Positions 1 through 9,033 of a stretch of DNA of 64,000 nt are shown here, in pieces. The notes below the pieces were generated by a model, which was not told the DNA's origin, searched no databases, and was given only the letters and a program-made list of their open reading frames with translations. The position numbers were made by a program, and so were the translations under genes. The first letter of the stretch is position 1. Each line of letters opens with the position of its first letter. Source of the DNA: Methanobacterium sp. UBA410 (GTDB taxonomy: Archaea; Methanobacteriota; Methanobacteria; Methanobacteriales; Methanobacteriaceae); assembly GCA_002498385.1 (NCBI GenBank), contig DAHH01000003.1, forward strand, positions 32,738-96,737. The letters are read 5' to 3'.

Positions 1-66
1 GATAAAATCGAAGACTTCTTCAAAATTATACAAAACAGAACTAAACCTGAAAAAAAATACACCTAA
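1..66 (+). CDS. C-terminal end of an insertion-element protein, cut by the window edge
   Basis: The frame is open from base 1 and ends at a TAA at 64-66, giving 21 residues that include KIEDFFKIIQNRTKPEKKYT. The same residues, with 208 bases of flanking DNA, recur on the other strand at 43910-44117, where upstream codons of a decayed DDE-transposase-like gene can still be read. I infer that this is the tail of the same insertion-element protein. The family cannot be fixed from this fragment. Confidence 0.5.
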   Translation, partial: DKIEDFFKIIQNRTKPEKKYT

Positions 67-210
67 TAACACACCAGCATCAGCCGAAAAAACCACCATA
101 CTAAACTGTATTCTTAACAGAACTCATCACAACACAAAACTACAACTCCAAAACAGCCCCACAAAAGCTCTCAAAAACCTAAAAAAAACTAAAACCCTAA
201 ATTTTGTTTA
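1..210 (+). mobile_element. Insertion element, 3' end (copy A)
   Basis: Bases 1-208 match the reverse complement of 43910-44117 with few differences, through both the short coding tail and the untranslated sequence after it. The match stops abruptly at the sequence CCCTAAATTTTGTT, which is therefore the likely element end. The element extends left out of the window. No target-site duplication can be judged because only one end is visible. Confidence 0.6.
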
Positions 211-247
211 TAAAAAAAATTTGTGAGAAGTTACTTTCATGTAATCC

Positions 248-520
248 TCAATCTTCAAGCAAACTTGTAAGGTAAACCATCATCTCGATCTCCTCACGTG
301 CCACAAAATCATCGGGGTTGTTTTGAGCCTCTTCACTTCCAAATGGGAAATATTTCTTCTCAAAATAGTTTTTTATGTACAAATCCCCATTTTTTGAAGT
401 TAATTCACCTTTTGCACGTTTTTCAAGCTTTTTTCGGGTTTCACTGTCAATTCCTGTCACCTTATAGGTAACGTAGTATCCTGATTTTGATGGACCATAA
501 TCAACCACATTTACCCTCAT
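248..520 (-). CDS. Small hypothetical protein (90 aa)
   Basis: I do not recognise this protein. It is soluble and charged, with no membrane segment or cysteine motif. Residues 1-30 have the alternating pattern of a beta-rich start (MRVNVVDYGPSKSGYYVTYKV) and the middle is lysine and glutamate rich. The ATG at 520 is preceded by GGAGGT five bases upstream, so it is very probably translated. It begins about 40 bases inside the boundary of the left insertion element and is transcribed toward it. Confidence 0.6.
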   Translation of the reverse strand: MRVNVVDYGPSKSGYYVTYKVTGIDSETRKKLEKRAKGELTSKNGDLYIKNYFEKKYFPFGSEEAQNNPDDFVAREEIEMMVYLTSLLED

Positions 521-657
521 GGTTAAACCTCCATAGCCTAAAACTTATTTCCAGATCATTAATATTTCATTTCAGGATCATCAATACTTCAGATCAAGAG
601 TCAGTTAAATTTTAACATCTGATCAAAGTTTAACTTGAACCAAGTTTAAGCATCAAC

Positions 658-1041
658 CTAAACAGGTTCACACGTGAAGTCCAGTTCATCCCCTATCCCG
701 GTGTTTGATGAGGTTACCGTGCCCTTCTCAAGTTCTATAACGTACCTTGCAGGGACCCTGGGTGTGTAGGTCTTCCATGGGTCTATTGAAATCACGTCAA
801 CCACCTTTTTATTGGCATCTGCAAAGATTATATCCAAGGGAATCTTCATGAAGAACATGTGAATGCCCGAGCCGTACCTGCTCCTATTTTTTGGAAGTTT
901 TAGTATCAAACCCCTTTCCAGATTCCCCCTGAACATCAACCCCATGAACCTTGACATGAAGCTGGATGCAAGATCTGCAAGGCCCAGCTCTTTTCCCCTG
1001 GTTTTATTCACTATAAGGTAACTCATTTTAGAATCAGGCAT
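658..1041 (-). CDS. DUF192 family protein
   Basis: The 127-residue protein carries the DUF192 (COG1430) pattern: FMSRFMGLMFRG near residues 29-40, then SGIHMFFMKIPLDIIFAD, PWKTYTP and a closing IGDELDF. Members are small beta-barrel proteins of unknown biochemical role. Bacterial members often have signal peptides, but none is visible here, so this copy is probably cytoplasmic. The ATG at 1041 has GGAGAAAT upstream; a second ATG five codons in is possible. It diverges from metK across about 260 bases. Family assignment is firm and function is unknown. Confidence 0.85.
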   Translation of the reverse strand: MPDSKMSYLIVNKTRGKELGLADLASSFMSRFMGLMFRGNLERGLILKLPKNRSRYGSGIHMFFMKIPLDIIFADANKKVVDVISIDPWKTYTPRVPARYVIELEKGTVTSSNTGIGDELDFTCEPV

Positions 1042-1212
1042 ATTATTTCTCCATTTTGTAGTTTACAGTTTTAATCAGCAAGCCAGATTAATATAAATGT
1101 ATGAAACTATTATTTCATTATTATTTCATTAATTTTTCCAAACAAGGATCAATTTTTATATCATCAGTTTCAAAAGCCATGTTAGATTACCCAAACATAG
1201 AGTTATGTACTA

Positions 1213-1234
1213 TTTTAGTGAAGGTACACTAAAA
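1213..1234 (+). promoter_or_regulatory. Hairpin-forming inverted repeat in the metK leader
   Basis: TTTTAGTG and CACTAAAA form a perfect 8-bp inverted repeat around a 6-base loop, 68 bases before the metK start. A TATA-like TTTTTATAT at about 1153-1162 would place transcription start near 1187, so the repeat would lie in the leader RNA. It could be an operator or an RNA hairpin. No known riboswitch pattern is seen. Confidence 0.35.
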
Positions 1235-1301
1235 CATGCATGTTTGCCAAAACGTAACTCATAATAACAATACACTAACTAAAAGTTTTGGAGGTTAGTT
1301 C

Positions 1302-2510
1302 ATGAGAAATATCATAGTTAAAGAGCTTATCCAGAAACCAATTGAAGAACAAGAAGTAGAGATAGTAGAAAGGAAAGGTATTGGACACCCTGACAGTATA
1401 AGCGATGGAATAGCAGAATCTGTGAGCAGAGCCCTATGTAAGACTTACATGGAAAAATTTGACGGTCACATAATGCACCACAACACAGATGAAGTGCAGA
1501 TCACTGCAGGAGAATCAGACCCCCATTTCGGTGGAGGAGAAATAATAAGACCAATAGAAATACTTCTGACAGGTAGGGGCGTTTCAGCGTATGATGGAAC
1601 AAAAATAGGAATTGACAGAGTAGCCATAACCGCTGCCAAAGAATATTTGAAGGAAAATATCATAAACCTGGACGTTGAAACCTCCACAGTGGTGGAGTGC
1701 AAGATAGGTCATGGATCAGGCGACCTTGTCGACGTTTTTAAGAGAAAGGGAATGCCTTCATCAAACGACACATCCTTCGGTGTGGGATACGCACCGTTTT
1801 CCGAGACTGAAAACATTGTTATGAAGGCAGAAAACCTCTTAAACTCCAAAAACTTCAAAAAAAAATATCCACAGGTTGGAGAAGACATAAAGGTAATGGG
1901 TTTAAGGGAAAACGAAAAAATAACCTTGACAGTTGCCTGCGCAATGGTATCTAAGTACGTGGACGGTAAGGACACCTACCTGAACGTTAAAGATGAACTT
2001 AACGATATAATAACAGATCTTGCCCATAAAAACACCGAAAGGGAGATTCAAACCTTTATAAACACTGGAGACGACCCAACCTGCGATTCAGAGAAAGGAT
2101 ATTACCTCACTGTCACAGGAACCTCTGCAGAGATGGGAGACGACGGCTCCGTGGGTAGGGGAAACAGGGCAAACGGCCTTATAACACCTAACAGACCAAT
2201 GTCAATGGAGGCAACCTCCGGTAAAAACCCAATAAACCACGTTGGTAAAATATACAACCTTTTATCAAACAAGATGGCAGCAAACATAGCCAAGGAAGTT
2301 GAAGGAGTAAAACAGGTCCATATAATGCTTCTAAGCCAGATAGGCAAACCTATAGATCAACCTAAGGCTGCAAGCGCCCAGCTCATCCTTGAAGACGGCT
2401 ACAAAACGGAAACAGTCAACAGGGAAGTTGAAAGCGTCATGGATTCCTGGCTCCAGGATGTAGGTAAGATCACCGAAATGTTGGTTCAGGGAAAGATTGG
2501 AACTTTCTAA
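1302..2510 (+). CDS. metK: Archaeal-type S-adenosylmethionine synthetase
   Basis: It makes S-adenosylmethionine from ATP and methionine. At 402 residues it matches the archaeal AdoMet synthetase family (PF01941), which is distinct from bacterial MetK. Visible motifs are GIGHPDSISDG (residues 26-36), GGGEIIRP, CKIGHGSGDLVDVF near 130 and the phosphate-loop-like GDDGSVGRGNRANG near 280, followed by NRPMSMEATSGKNP. The ATG at 1302 follows TTGGAGGTTAG, a strong ribosome-binding site. It stands alone; ileS follows on the same strand after about 300 bases with its own leader. The assignment is secure. Confidence 0.97.
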   Translation: MRNIIVKELIQKPIEEQEVEIVERKGIGHPDSISDGIAESVSRALCKTYMEKFDGHIMHHNTDEVQITAGESDPHFGGGEIIRPIEILLTGRGVSAYDGTKIGIDRVAITAAKEYLKENIINLDVETSTVVECKIGHGSGDLVDVFKRKGMPSSNDTSFGVGYAPFSETENIVMKAENLLNSKNFKKKYPQVGEDIKVMGLRENEKITLTVACAMVSKYVDGKDTYLNVKDELNDIITDLAHKNTEREIQTFINTGDDPTCDSEKGYYLTVTGTSAEMGDDGSVGRGNRANGLITPNRPMSMEATSGKNPINHVGKIYNLLSNKMAANIAKEVEGVKQVHIMLLSQIGKPIDQPKAASAQLILEDGYKTETVNREVESVMDSWLQDVGKITEMLVQGKIGTF

Positions 2511-2809
2511 TTTGATCCTTATTTTTAAGGTCAACCTTCTTTTTTAAGTTTTTAGAATTTAAGGATGGAATTTAAGGATAAAAGGGAATTTTCTTAATGG
2601 CTTCTTAATAGCTGTTTTAATAATAAACGTTTTAAAGGTTAAAAAGAAGTTTTATTTGTAAAAACCCTGAAAACCACTGAATTTTATTTTTTTTTAATGA
2701 TCTTCATCTTTAACATCTTCCAATCCATCCAGATTAAATTGTTTTATACAGCAAAGAACAAAGCTTAGATATGAATTAACACCAACATAATGATCATAGG
2801 AGATTAAAA
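2511..2809 (+). other. Intergenic region metK-ileS
   Basis: This AT-rich spacer has T-runs just after metK that would serve as an archaeal terminator (ATTTTTAAGG, then CTTTTTTAAG) and a TATA-like TTTTATACA near 2740 that suits ileS. I see no gene and no T-box-like structure in it. Confidence 0.4.
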
Positions 2810-5800
2810 ATGCCAATAGAAAAAGCTGAGGGGGCATATAAATCAAGGGACATCGAGGAAAAGATCCAGAAGTTCTGGAACAACGAGGAAATATACGAAA
2901 AAACCAAGAAAATGCGGGAGAAAAAGCCCAGATACTCATTCCTTGACGGTCCACCTTACTGCAGCGGAAAGATACACCTGGGAACGGCATGGAACAAGGT
3001 AATTAAAGACACTTATCTGCGTTACAAGAGCATGTCCGGTTTCAACATCAGAAGACAGGCCGGATGGGACACCCATGGACTCCCAATCGAACACAAGGTT
3101 GAGGGCCTGCTTGGACTCAAGAGTAAAAAGGAAATAGAAACACGTATAGGTATTGAAAACTTCGTATCCAAGTGTAAAGAGTTTGCAATTGAAAACAAAG
3201 GTTTAATGACAGACCAGTTTAAGATGCTCGGTATCTGGATGGACTGGGACAACCCATACGTAACCTACGACACCAAGTACATGGAATCATGCTGGTGGAC
3301 CCTCAAAAGGGCACACGAACAGGATCTGCTTTTAAGGGACAAAAGAGTTATTACATGGTGTCCGCACTGCGAAACAGCCCTTGCAATGGCAGAGATAGAC
3401 TACGACAACAAGGAAGACCCCTCAATCTACGTTAAGTTCCCACTGAAAAAACAGGTTGAGGGCTGCAGCAGCTACGTTCTGGTATGGACAACCACACCAT
3501 GGACGCTTCCAGCCAACATGGCAATCTGTGTGCATCCAGAATTCGATTATGCCTACATAAAAGTCAAAGATGAAGTTTATCTAATGGCAGAAGCCCTTAT
3601 TTCATCCATATTTGAGGATGATGAATACGAGATCCTCAAAATTGTTAAAGGATCAGAACTTGAAGGTCTGGAGTACAAACATCCACTTTTAGATGAAGTA
3701 CCGGCTCAAAAAGAATTCAAACACGTTTTACTGCCAGGTGAACATGTAACCCTCACGGAGGGTACAGGCTGCGTTCACACAGCACCAGGACACGGTCCTG
3801 ACGACTTTGAAATAGGTAAAAAGTACGATTTAAACGTTTTCTGCCCCGTGGATGAGGCAGGACTGTTCACTGATGAGGCAGGAAAGTACCTTGGTCAGTT
3901 CGTGAAATCTGCTGACCCCAACATAATCGAGGACCTGAAATCCCACGGCTTACTCTTCAAGGCCGGCACGATAAACCACCGCTACGGTTTCTGCTGGAGG
4001 TGTAAAAGTCCAATAATTTACCTTGCAACCAAACAGTGGTTTATAAAGGTTACAGCCATCAAGGATAAGATGCTTGAAGAGCTTGACAAGGTGGAGTGGA
4101 TTCCATCCTGGGCCGGTGAAAGCCGTTTCCGAAATTGGATAGAAAACGCCAAGGACTGGACAATATCAAGACAGCGCTACTGGGGAATACCAATTCCAAT
4201 CTGGGTCTGCCAGGACTGCGGTGAAATAACTGTGATTGGCTCCCTGGACGAACTTCGGGAACGTGCAGTTGACGGTGAACTCAAGGGAGATTTCATACAC
4301 AGGCCCCATGTCGATGAAATAACGTTGAGGTGCAGTTGCGGTGGGGACATGAAACGAACTCCTGACGTTCTGGACGTCTGGATAGACTCCGGAGTTGCAG
4401 GATGGGCTGCACTTCACTACCCCCACGAGAAGGATGCTTTCAACGAATGGTACCCCTACGACTTCATAACAGAGGGGCACGATCAGACACGTGGATGGTT
4501 CTACTCACAACTCGGCTGCGGCGTGATATCCCATGGAAGCGTTCCCTACAAGAAGGTTTTGATGCACGGTTTCACCCTGGATGAGGAGGGGAAGAAGATG
4601 AGCAAATCCCTTGGCAACGTTGTCAGCCCAGAGGAAGTTGTTGAAAAATACGGAGCCGACGTCCTGAGGTTCTACCTGCTCTGGGGAAACAAACCATGGG
4701 AGGACCTTAAGTTCAACTGGGACGAGGTTAAAAATGTTAACAAGATGTTCAACATCTTATGGAACGTTTATGTCTTCACAACAACCTACATGTCAATAGA
4801 CAACTTCAACCCAACGCTTTACAGGGAAGATGACCTTAAACTGCGTGAAGAGGACCGCTGGATAACCTCCCGTGCCAACTCTCTCGCAAAGGACGTTACA
4901 GAGGCACTTGATGCCCTCTACTTCCACAAGGCAACCAGGGCCATTAACAACTTCATACTCGAAGATCTGAGCCGGTGGTACGTGAGGCTCATAAGGAGCA
5001 GGACCTGGATTGAGAAGGATAATCCTGACAAACTTGGAGCATACTACACCCTTTACAACGCCATAAAAATGCTCATAAAGGTAATGGCACCTATAGCACC
5101 CCACATAAGTGAGGAAATCTACCAGAACATGGTCAAAGGTGTTGAAGAGGATGCACCGGAAAGCGTGCACATGATGGATTGGGGTTTCAACCCCGAGCTT
5201 GTGGATGAAGAACTTGAGTCCAACATGGATGTTGTGCGTGAGATCATTGAAGCCTGTGCAAGGGCACGTGACACTGCCCAATACAAGTTAAGGTGGCCCG
5301 TAAGTGATATAAAAATTGTCTCAGAGGATGAAAATGTCTTCAAAGCAGCCCAATCCCTCAGAGATGTTATAATGGATGAGGCCAACACCAAGGATCTCAT
5401 CTTTTCACACGAATTTAAGGATGTGAAGATCAATGCAGCCCCCAACATGAAAACTCTGGGCCCAAGGCTGCGTGGAGACGTGCCAAAGGTTGCAGCAAAA
5501 CTTGCAGAAGCTGATGGCGCAGTTATAATGGAAAAATTCGAATCCGAGGGAGTTTACAATGTGGAACTGGCCGATAAAACCATTGAAATTTCACCTGAAG
5601 ATGTTGTGTTTGAAACAGAGCTTCCAGAAAATATTGAAAGTGCAGAATTCAATGGTGGAAACATATTCATAAACACGGAGCTTACAGAGGAAATACTCTC
5701 AGAGGCAATGGCCCGAGAACTCATAAGAAGGGTTCAGGACATGAGAAAAGACCTCGACCTTGACGTGGAAGCCAACATTGAGGTGGCTGTTGACTGCAGT

Positions 5801-5953
5801 CCCAAGTTCCGCGGTTTGATTGAAAACTTCGTGGAGTTCATCTCACACGAGGTGAGGGCAGATAAATTTGTATTTGGAATTGAAAACGAGGATTACACCA
5901 AAAAATGGAAGATAGAATCTGAAGATGTTACAGTGAACATCAAACAGTCCTAA
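2810..5953 (+). CDS. ileS: Isoleucyl-tRNA synthetase
   Basis: It charges tRNA-Ile with isoleucine. The 1047-residue length is normal for archaeal class I IleRS. The HIGH-type signature lies in PYCSGKIHLGTAWNK (about residue 49) and KMSKS in DEEGKKMSKSLGN (about 595). The editing (CP1) domain is marked by VWTTTPWTLPANMA and by GTGCVHTAPGHGPDDFE. Zinc-type cysteines appear in FCWRCKSP, CQDCGE and CSCGG. The ATG at 2810 follows TAGGAGATTAAAA. It is followed by purL, probably transcribed separately. Confidence 0.98.
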   Translation: MPIEKAEGAYKSRDIEEKIQKFWNNEEIYEKTKKMREKKPRYSFLDGPPYCSGKIHLGTAWNKVIKDTYLRYKSMSGFNIRRQAGWDTHGLPIEHKVEGLLGLKSKKEIETRIGIENFVSKCKEFAIENKGLMTDQFKMLGIWMDWDNPYVTYDTKYMESCWWTLKRAHEQDLLLRDKRVITWCPHCETALAMAEIDYDNKEDPSIYVKFPLKKQVEGCSSYVLVWTTTPWTLPANMAICVHPEFDYAYIKVKDEVYLMAEALISSIFEDDEYEILKIVKGSELEGLEYKHPLLDEVPAQKEFKHVLLPGEHVTLTEGTGCVHTAPGHGPDDFEIGKKYDLNVFCPVDEAGLFTDEAGKYLGQFVKSADPNIIEDLKSHGLLFKAGTINHRYGFCWRCKSPIIYLATKQWFIKVTAIKDKMLEELDKVEWIPSWAGESRFRNWIENAKDWTISRQRYWGIPIPIWVCQDCGEITVIGSLDELRERAVDGELKGDFIHRPHVDEITLRCSCGGDMKRTPDVLDVWIDSGVAGWAALHYPHEKDAFNEWYPYDFITEGHDQTRGWFYSQLGCGVISHGSVPYKKVLMHGFTLDEEGKKMSKSLGNVVSPEEVVEKYGADVLRFYLLWGNKPWEDLKFNWDEVKNVNKMFNILWNVYVFTTTYMSIDNFNPTLYREDDLKLREEDRWITSRANSLAKDVTEALDALYFHKATRAINNFILEDLSRWYVRLIRSRTWIEKDNPDKLGAYYTLYNAIKMLIKVMAPIAPHISEEIYQNMVKGVEEDAPESVHMMDWGFNPELVDEELESNMDVVREIIEACARARDTAQYKLRWPVSDIKIVSEDENVFKAAQSLRDVIMDEANTKDLIFSHEFKDVKINAAPNMKTLGPRLRGDVPKVAAKLAEADGAVIMEKFESEGVYNVELADKTIEISPEDVVFETELPENIESAEFNGGNIFINTELTEEILSEAMARELIRRVQDMRKDLDLDVEANIEVAVDCSPKFRGLIENFVEFISHEVRADKFVFGIENEDYTKKWKIESEDVTVNIKQS

Positions 5954-6085
5954 AAATACCAATATAAAAGTTTTTAACCAACTTTAAACCCGTAAAACTA
6001 AACAAATTGTAGAATAATATTGTTATTAAAATTGCAGAGTTAAGTTGCAAACTTATTCCAGATCTTGCTGGACGATGGTGATAGA

Positions 6086-8251
6086 ATGGCTTTAACAAAC
6101 AAAGAACATGAATACGTTAAAAAGGAACTTGGAAGAGAGCCCAACTCCCTAGAATATGGGATGCTGGATATAATGTTCTCAGAACACTGCTCCTACAAGA
6201 GCAGTCGCCCAGTGCTTAGATTATTCCCAAATAAGGGAGAAAGGGTGATAATGGGGCCTGGAGATGATGCAGGAATTGTTGAACTTACAGATGAGCTTGC
6301 TCTGGTCATTGGAATGGAAAGTCACAACCATCCATCAGCAATCGAACCCTACGGTGGTGCAGGAACTGGAATCGGAGGAATCATCAGGGATATAATATCC
6401 ATGGGTGCCAGACCAGTGGCTCTCCTTGATTCATTGAGCTTTGGACACCTTGAAGATCCAAAATCAAGGTACCTCTTTGAACACGTGGTTAAAGGAATAT
6501 CAGATTATGGTAACAGGGTTGGAATACCAACGGTTGGTGGGGAAGTTGAATTCGATGAAAACTTCAAATCTAACCCACTTGTCAACGTAGTATGTATAGG
6601 ATTGGTACCAAAAGATGCAATAGTCAAGGGGATAGCCCCAAATATTGGAGATATCTTCGTTTTAATGGGTGGAAGAACTGGACGTGATGGAATACATGGG
6701 GTTACATTTGCATCTGAAGAACTTACAACTGCATCCGAAATAGAGGACAGGCCAGCAGTCCAGGTTGGGGATCCCTTCACCAAGAAACAGGTCATGGAGG
6801 CCACCTTCGAGGCCCTCGAAAAGATAGACGTTCAGGGACTTAAAGACCTTGGAGGGGGAGGATTAACCTGTTGCATCTCAGAAATGGCTGCAAAAAGTGA
6901 AAACGGGGCAGAAGTTGAGATTACGAGTATACCTCTTCGTGAAGAAGGAATGACACCCTACGAGATAATGCTTTCAGAATCCCAGGAAAGAATGGTGTTC
7001 GTTGTCCACCCTGAAGATGTGGACCGCCTCATGGCCATATTTGAGAAGTACGAACTTCCTGCAGCCCCAGTTGGAAAGGTCACGGACACTGGAAGGTTTG
7101 TGATGATGCAGAACGGAGAGGTTATCTCGGATTTGCCATGCGAACTACTCTCAGATCCGCCTGTAATCGAAAGAGAAGCCAGAAAACCTGAAGAAACTCA
7201 TGAACCTGTTGAATTTGAAGAGGTTGACCCAAAGGAGGCCCTCCTGAACTTACTTTCCTCACAGAACATTGCAAGCAAAAAATGGGTTTACAGTCAGTAC
7301 GACCATGAGGTTCAGGTAAGAACCGTTGTTAAACCAGGAGATGACGCTGCAGTAATGCGTGTTGATGATGAGAAGGCATTTGCAGTCACATCAGACTGCA
7401 ACAGCATACACACCAAGCTCGACCCCTACCATGGAGGTGCAGGCTCAGTTGCAGAGGCCATAAGAAACGTTGTAAGCATGGGAGCAGAGCCCATATGCAT
7501 AGCAGACTGTCTTAACTTCGGAAACCCAGAAAAACCAGAGGTATTCTGGCAGTTTAAAGAGTGCATCAGGGGAATGTCCGACGTTGCCAAACGCTTCAAC
7601 ACCCCAGTTGTAAGTGGTAACGTAAGCTTTTACAACGAAACAGAAGGTGTAACAGTCAACCCTTCACCAGTTGTGGGCGTTGCAGGACTCATGGATTTAA
7701 AAGACATTAAAACATCAGATTTTAAGGATAAAGGTAATAAAATCGTGGTCATTGGAAAGACACGTCCTGAACTTGGTGGATCCGAGTATCAAAGGGCTGT
7801 TTATGATGTTGTACAGGGAAAACCACCAGAAGTTCTGTTAGATGAGGAGTACCAATCTGCAAAGGCAGTGCTTGAACTTATTAGGGGAGACTTTGGAGTA
7901 ACAGCTGTTCATGACTGCTCTGCAGGAGGTCTGGGAGTTGCAATCTCTGAAATGGCAATTTCAGGGAACATTGGGGCTACCGTGGACCTTTCAAGGGTTC
8001 CATCCCCTGCTGGAATGACCCCATCTGAAATCCTATTTTCAGAATCCCATGGAAGGTACGTTCTAACTGTTCGAGAAGATGCTGCTGAGGAATTGCTCAT
8101 GAAACTGAAGGGTGAAGTTCCTGCTGCAGTCGTTGGCAAAGTTGGTGGAGAATCCCTCATATTTAAAGATGCAGAAAAAGATGTCATGGCTCCGGAACTT
8201 GAAGCGATTGAAAAATCTTACTATGGAGTTATAGAAAAATTCATGGCATGA
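6086..8251 (+). CDS. purL: Phosphoribosylformylglycinamidine synthase subunit II
   Basis: This is the ATP-binding synthetase subunit of the fourth step of purine synthesis, converting FGAR to FGAM with glutamine-derived ammonia. At about 721 residues it is the small PurL that works with separate PurS and PurQ, neither of which is in the window. Motifs include FSEHCSYKSSRP, MESHNHPSAIEPYGGAGTG and DLGGGGLTCCISEMA, with a second AIRS-like half (PYHGGAGSVAEAIRNVVSMG). The reading frame is open from a TTG at 6065, but the ATG at 6086 is preceded by GGTGAT and is the likelier start. The next gene starts four bases after the stop. Confidence 0.96.
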   Translation: MALTNKEHEYVKKELGREPNSLEYGMLDIMFSEHCSYKSSRPVLRLFPNKGERVIMGPGDDAGIVELTDELALVIGMESHNHPSAIEPYGGAGTGIGGIIRDIISMGARPVALLDSLSFGHLEDPKSRYLFEHVVKGISDYGNRVGIPTVGGEVEFDENFKSNPLVNVVCIGLVPKDAIVKGIAPNIGDIFVLMGGRTGRDGIHGVTFASEELTTASEIEDRPAVQVGDPFTKKQVMEATFEALEKIDVQGLKDLGGGGLTCCISEMAAKSENGAEVEITSIPLREEGMTPYEIMLSESQERMVFVVHPEDVDRLMAIFEKYELPAAPVGKVTDTGRFVMMQNGEVISDLPCELLSDPPVIEREARKPEETHEPVEFEEVDPKEALLNLLSSQNIASKKWVYSQYDHEVQVRTVVKPGDDAAVMRVDDEKAFAVTSDCNSIHTKLDPYHGGAGSVAEAIRNVVSMGAEPICIADCLNFGNPEKPEVFWQFKECIRGMSDVAKRFNTPVVSGNVSFYNETEGVTVNPSPVVGVAGLMDLKDIKTSDFKDKGNKIVVIGKTRPELGGSEYQRAVYDVVQGKPPEVLLDEEYQSAKAVLELIRGDFGVTAVHDCSAGGLGVAISEMAISGNIGATVDLSRVPSPAGMTPSEILFSESHGRYVLTVREDAAEELLMKLKGEVPAAVVGKVGGESLIFKDAEKDVMAPELEAIEKSYYGVIEKFMA

Positions 8252-8255
8252 TGTT

Positions 8256-8816
8256 ATGAATAAAGAAGTATGGAGGCAGCTCATTCATGCATCGGGAGTT
8301 TTCATAGTTATCCTGGGAATGTTCATCAAACCAGAGACCTTAATACTCCTGTGCATTGGACTGGTGGTTTTTGCAGAGGCACTGTTTCGTGTTGACAAGC
8401 ACCACCATGTACCCCTGCTTTCAACAATTTTAAGAACCTGTAAACGGGACGATGATGAAAAAGGTTTTATATACTTCTTTTTGGGGATTTTAGTAACCAT
8501 TTACATCTTTAAATTCAACATGGCAATTGCAAATGCTGCAATACTTATCCTACTTTTTGGAGACTCAGTTTCAACTCTAGTTGGAAGGAGGTTCGGAAGA
8601 CACACCCTCCCATTCCAGAATCAGAAGACATTTGAGGGGAGCCTTGCATTTCTTGTGGTTGGATTTCTAATGGCAGTTACACAGGTCCCAGTTGAAGCTG
8701 CACTGATCGGAACCTTCTTGGGCATGTTAACAGAGGCCTACAGTCCAATAGACGACAACATCCCGGTTCCAATTGTCTCTGCCACGGCAATAACTCTTCT
8801 TATGTACTGGATTTGA
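8256..8816 (+). CDS. Dolichol kinase / phosphatidate cytidylyltransferase-like membrane protein
   Basis: This 186-residue polytopic protein (five or six hydrophobic segments) resembles the SEC59/dolichol kinase family (COG0170), enzymes that use CTP on polyprenols or lipids. Supporting residues are the start KEVWRQLIHASGVF, then LLFGDSVSTLVGRRFGRH in the centre and KTFEGSLAFLVVGF, the signature of CTP-binding members. In archaea the substrate could be dolichol or another isoprenoid. Its ATG lies four bases after the purL stop, so it is probably translationally coupled although the functions are unrelated. Confidence 0.8.
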   Translation: MNKEVWRQLIHASGVFIVILGMFIKPETLILLCIGLVVFAEALFRVDKHHHVPLLSTILRTCKRDDDEKGFIYFFLGILVTIYIFKFNMAIANAAILILLFGDSVSTLVGRRFGRHTLPFQNQKTFEGSLAFLVVGFLMAVTQVPVEAALIGTFLGMLTEAYSPIDDNIPVPIVSATAITLLMYWI

Positions 8817-9033
8817 TTATCAGCGCTGGACACTTCTACTTTTATTAATTATTAAAATTTTGATTAGAAATTGTGGAATTGTACCTATAAATTGTACTTT
8901 ATCAAATTATTTAGCTAAAAAGATAAAGTGAGGATAAAAAATGGTCTTTTTTGAATGTTTTATAAAAAAACTCCTTATTTTCAAAAAAATAAAAAAAATA
9001 TTTTGAAATTTTTTCCTCCAAAAAATTATTCCC

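Noticed and set aside
2511..2809. T-box or tRNA-sensing leader before ileS
   Set aside because: No stem or specifier pattern is visible and T-boxes are not known in archaea.
6065..6085. TTG start adding seven residues to PurL
   Set aside because: The GGTGAT ribosome-binding site lies inside these seven codons and serves the ATG at 6086.
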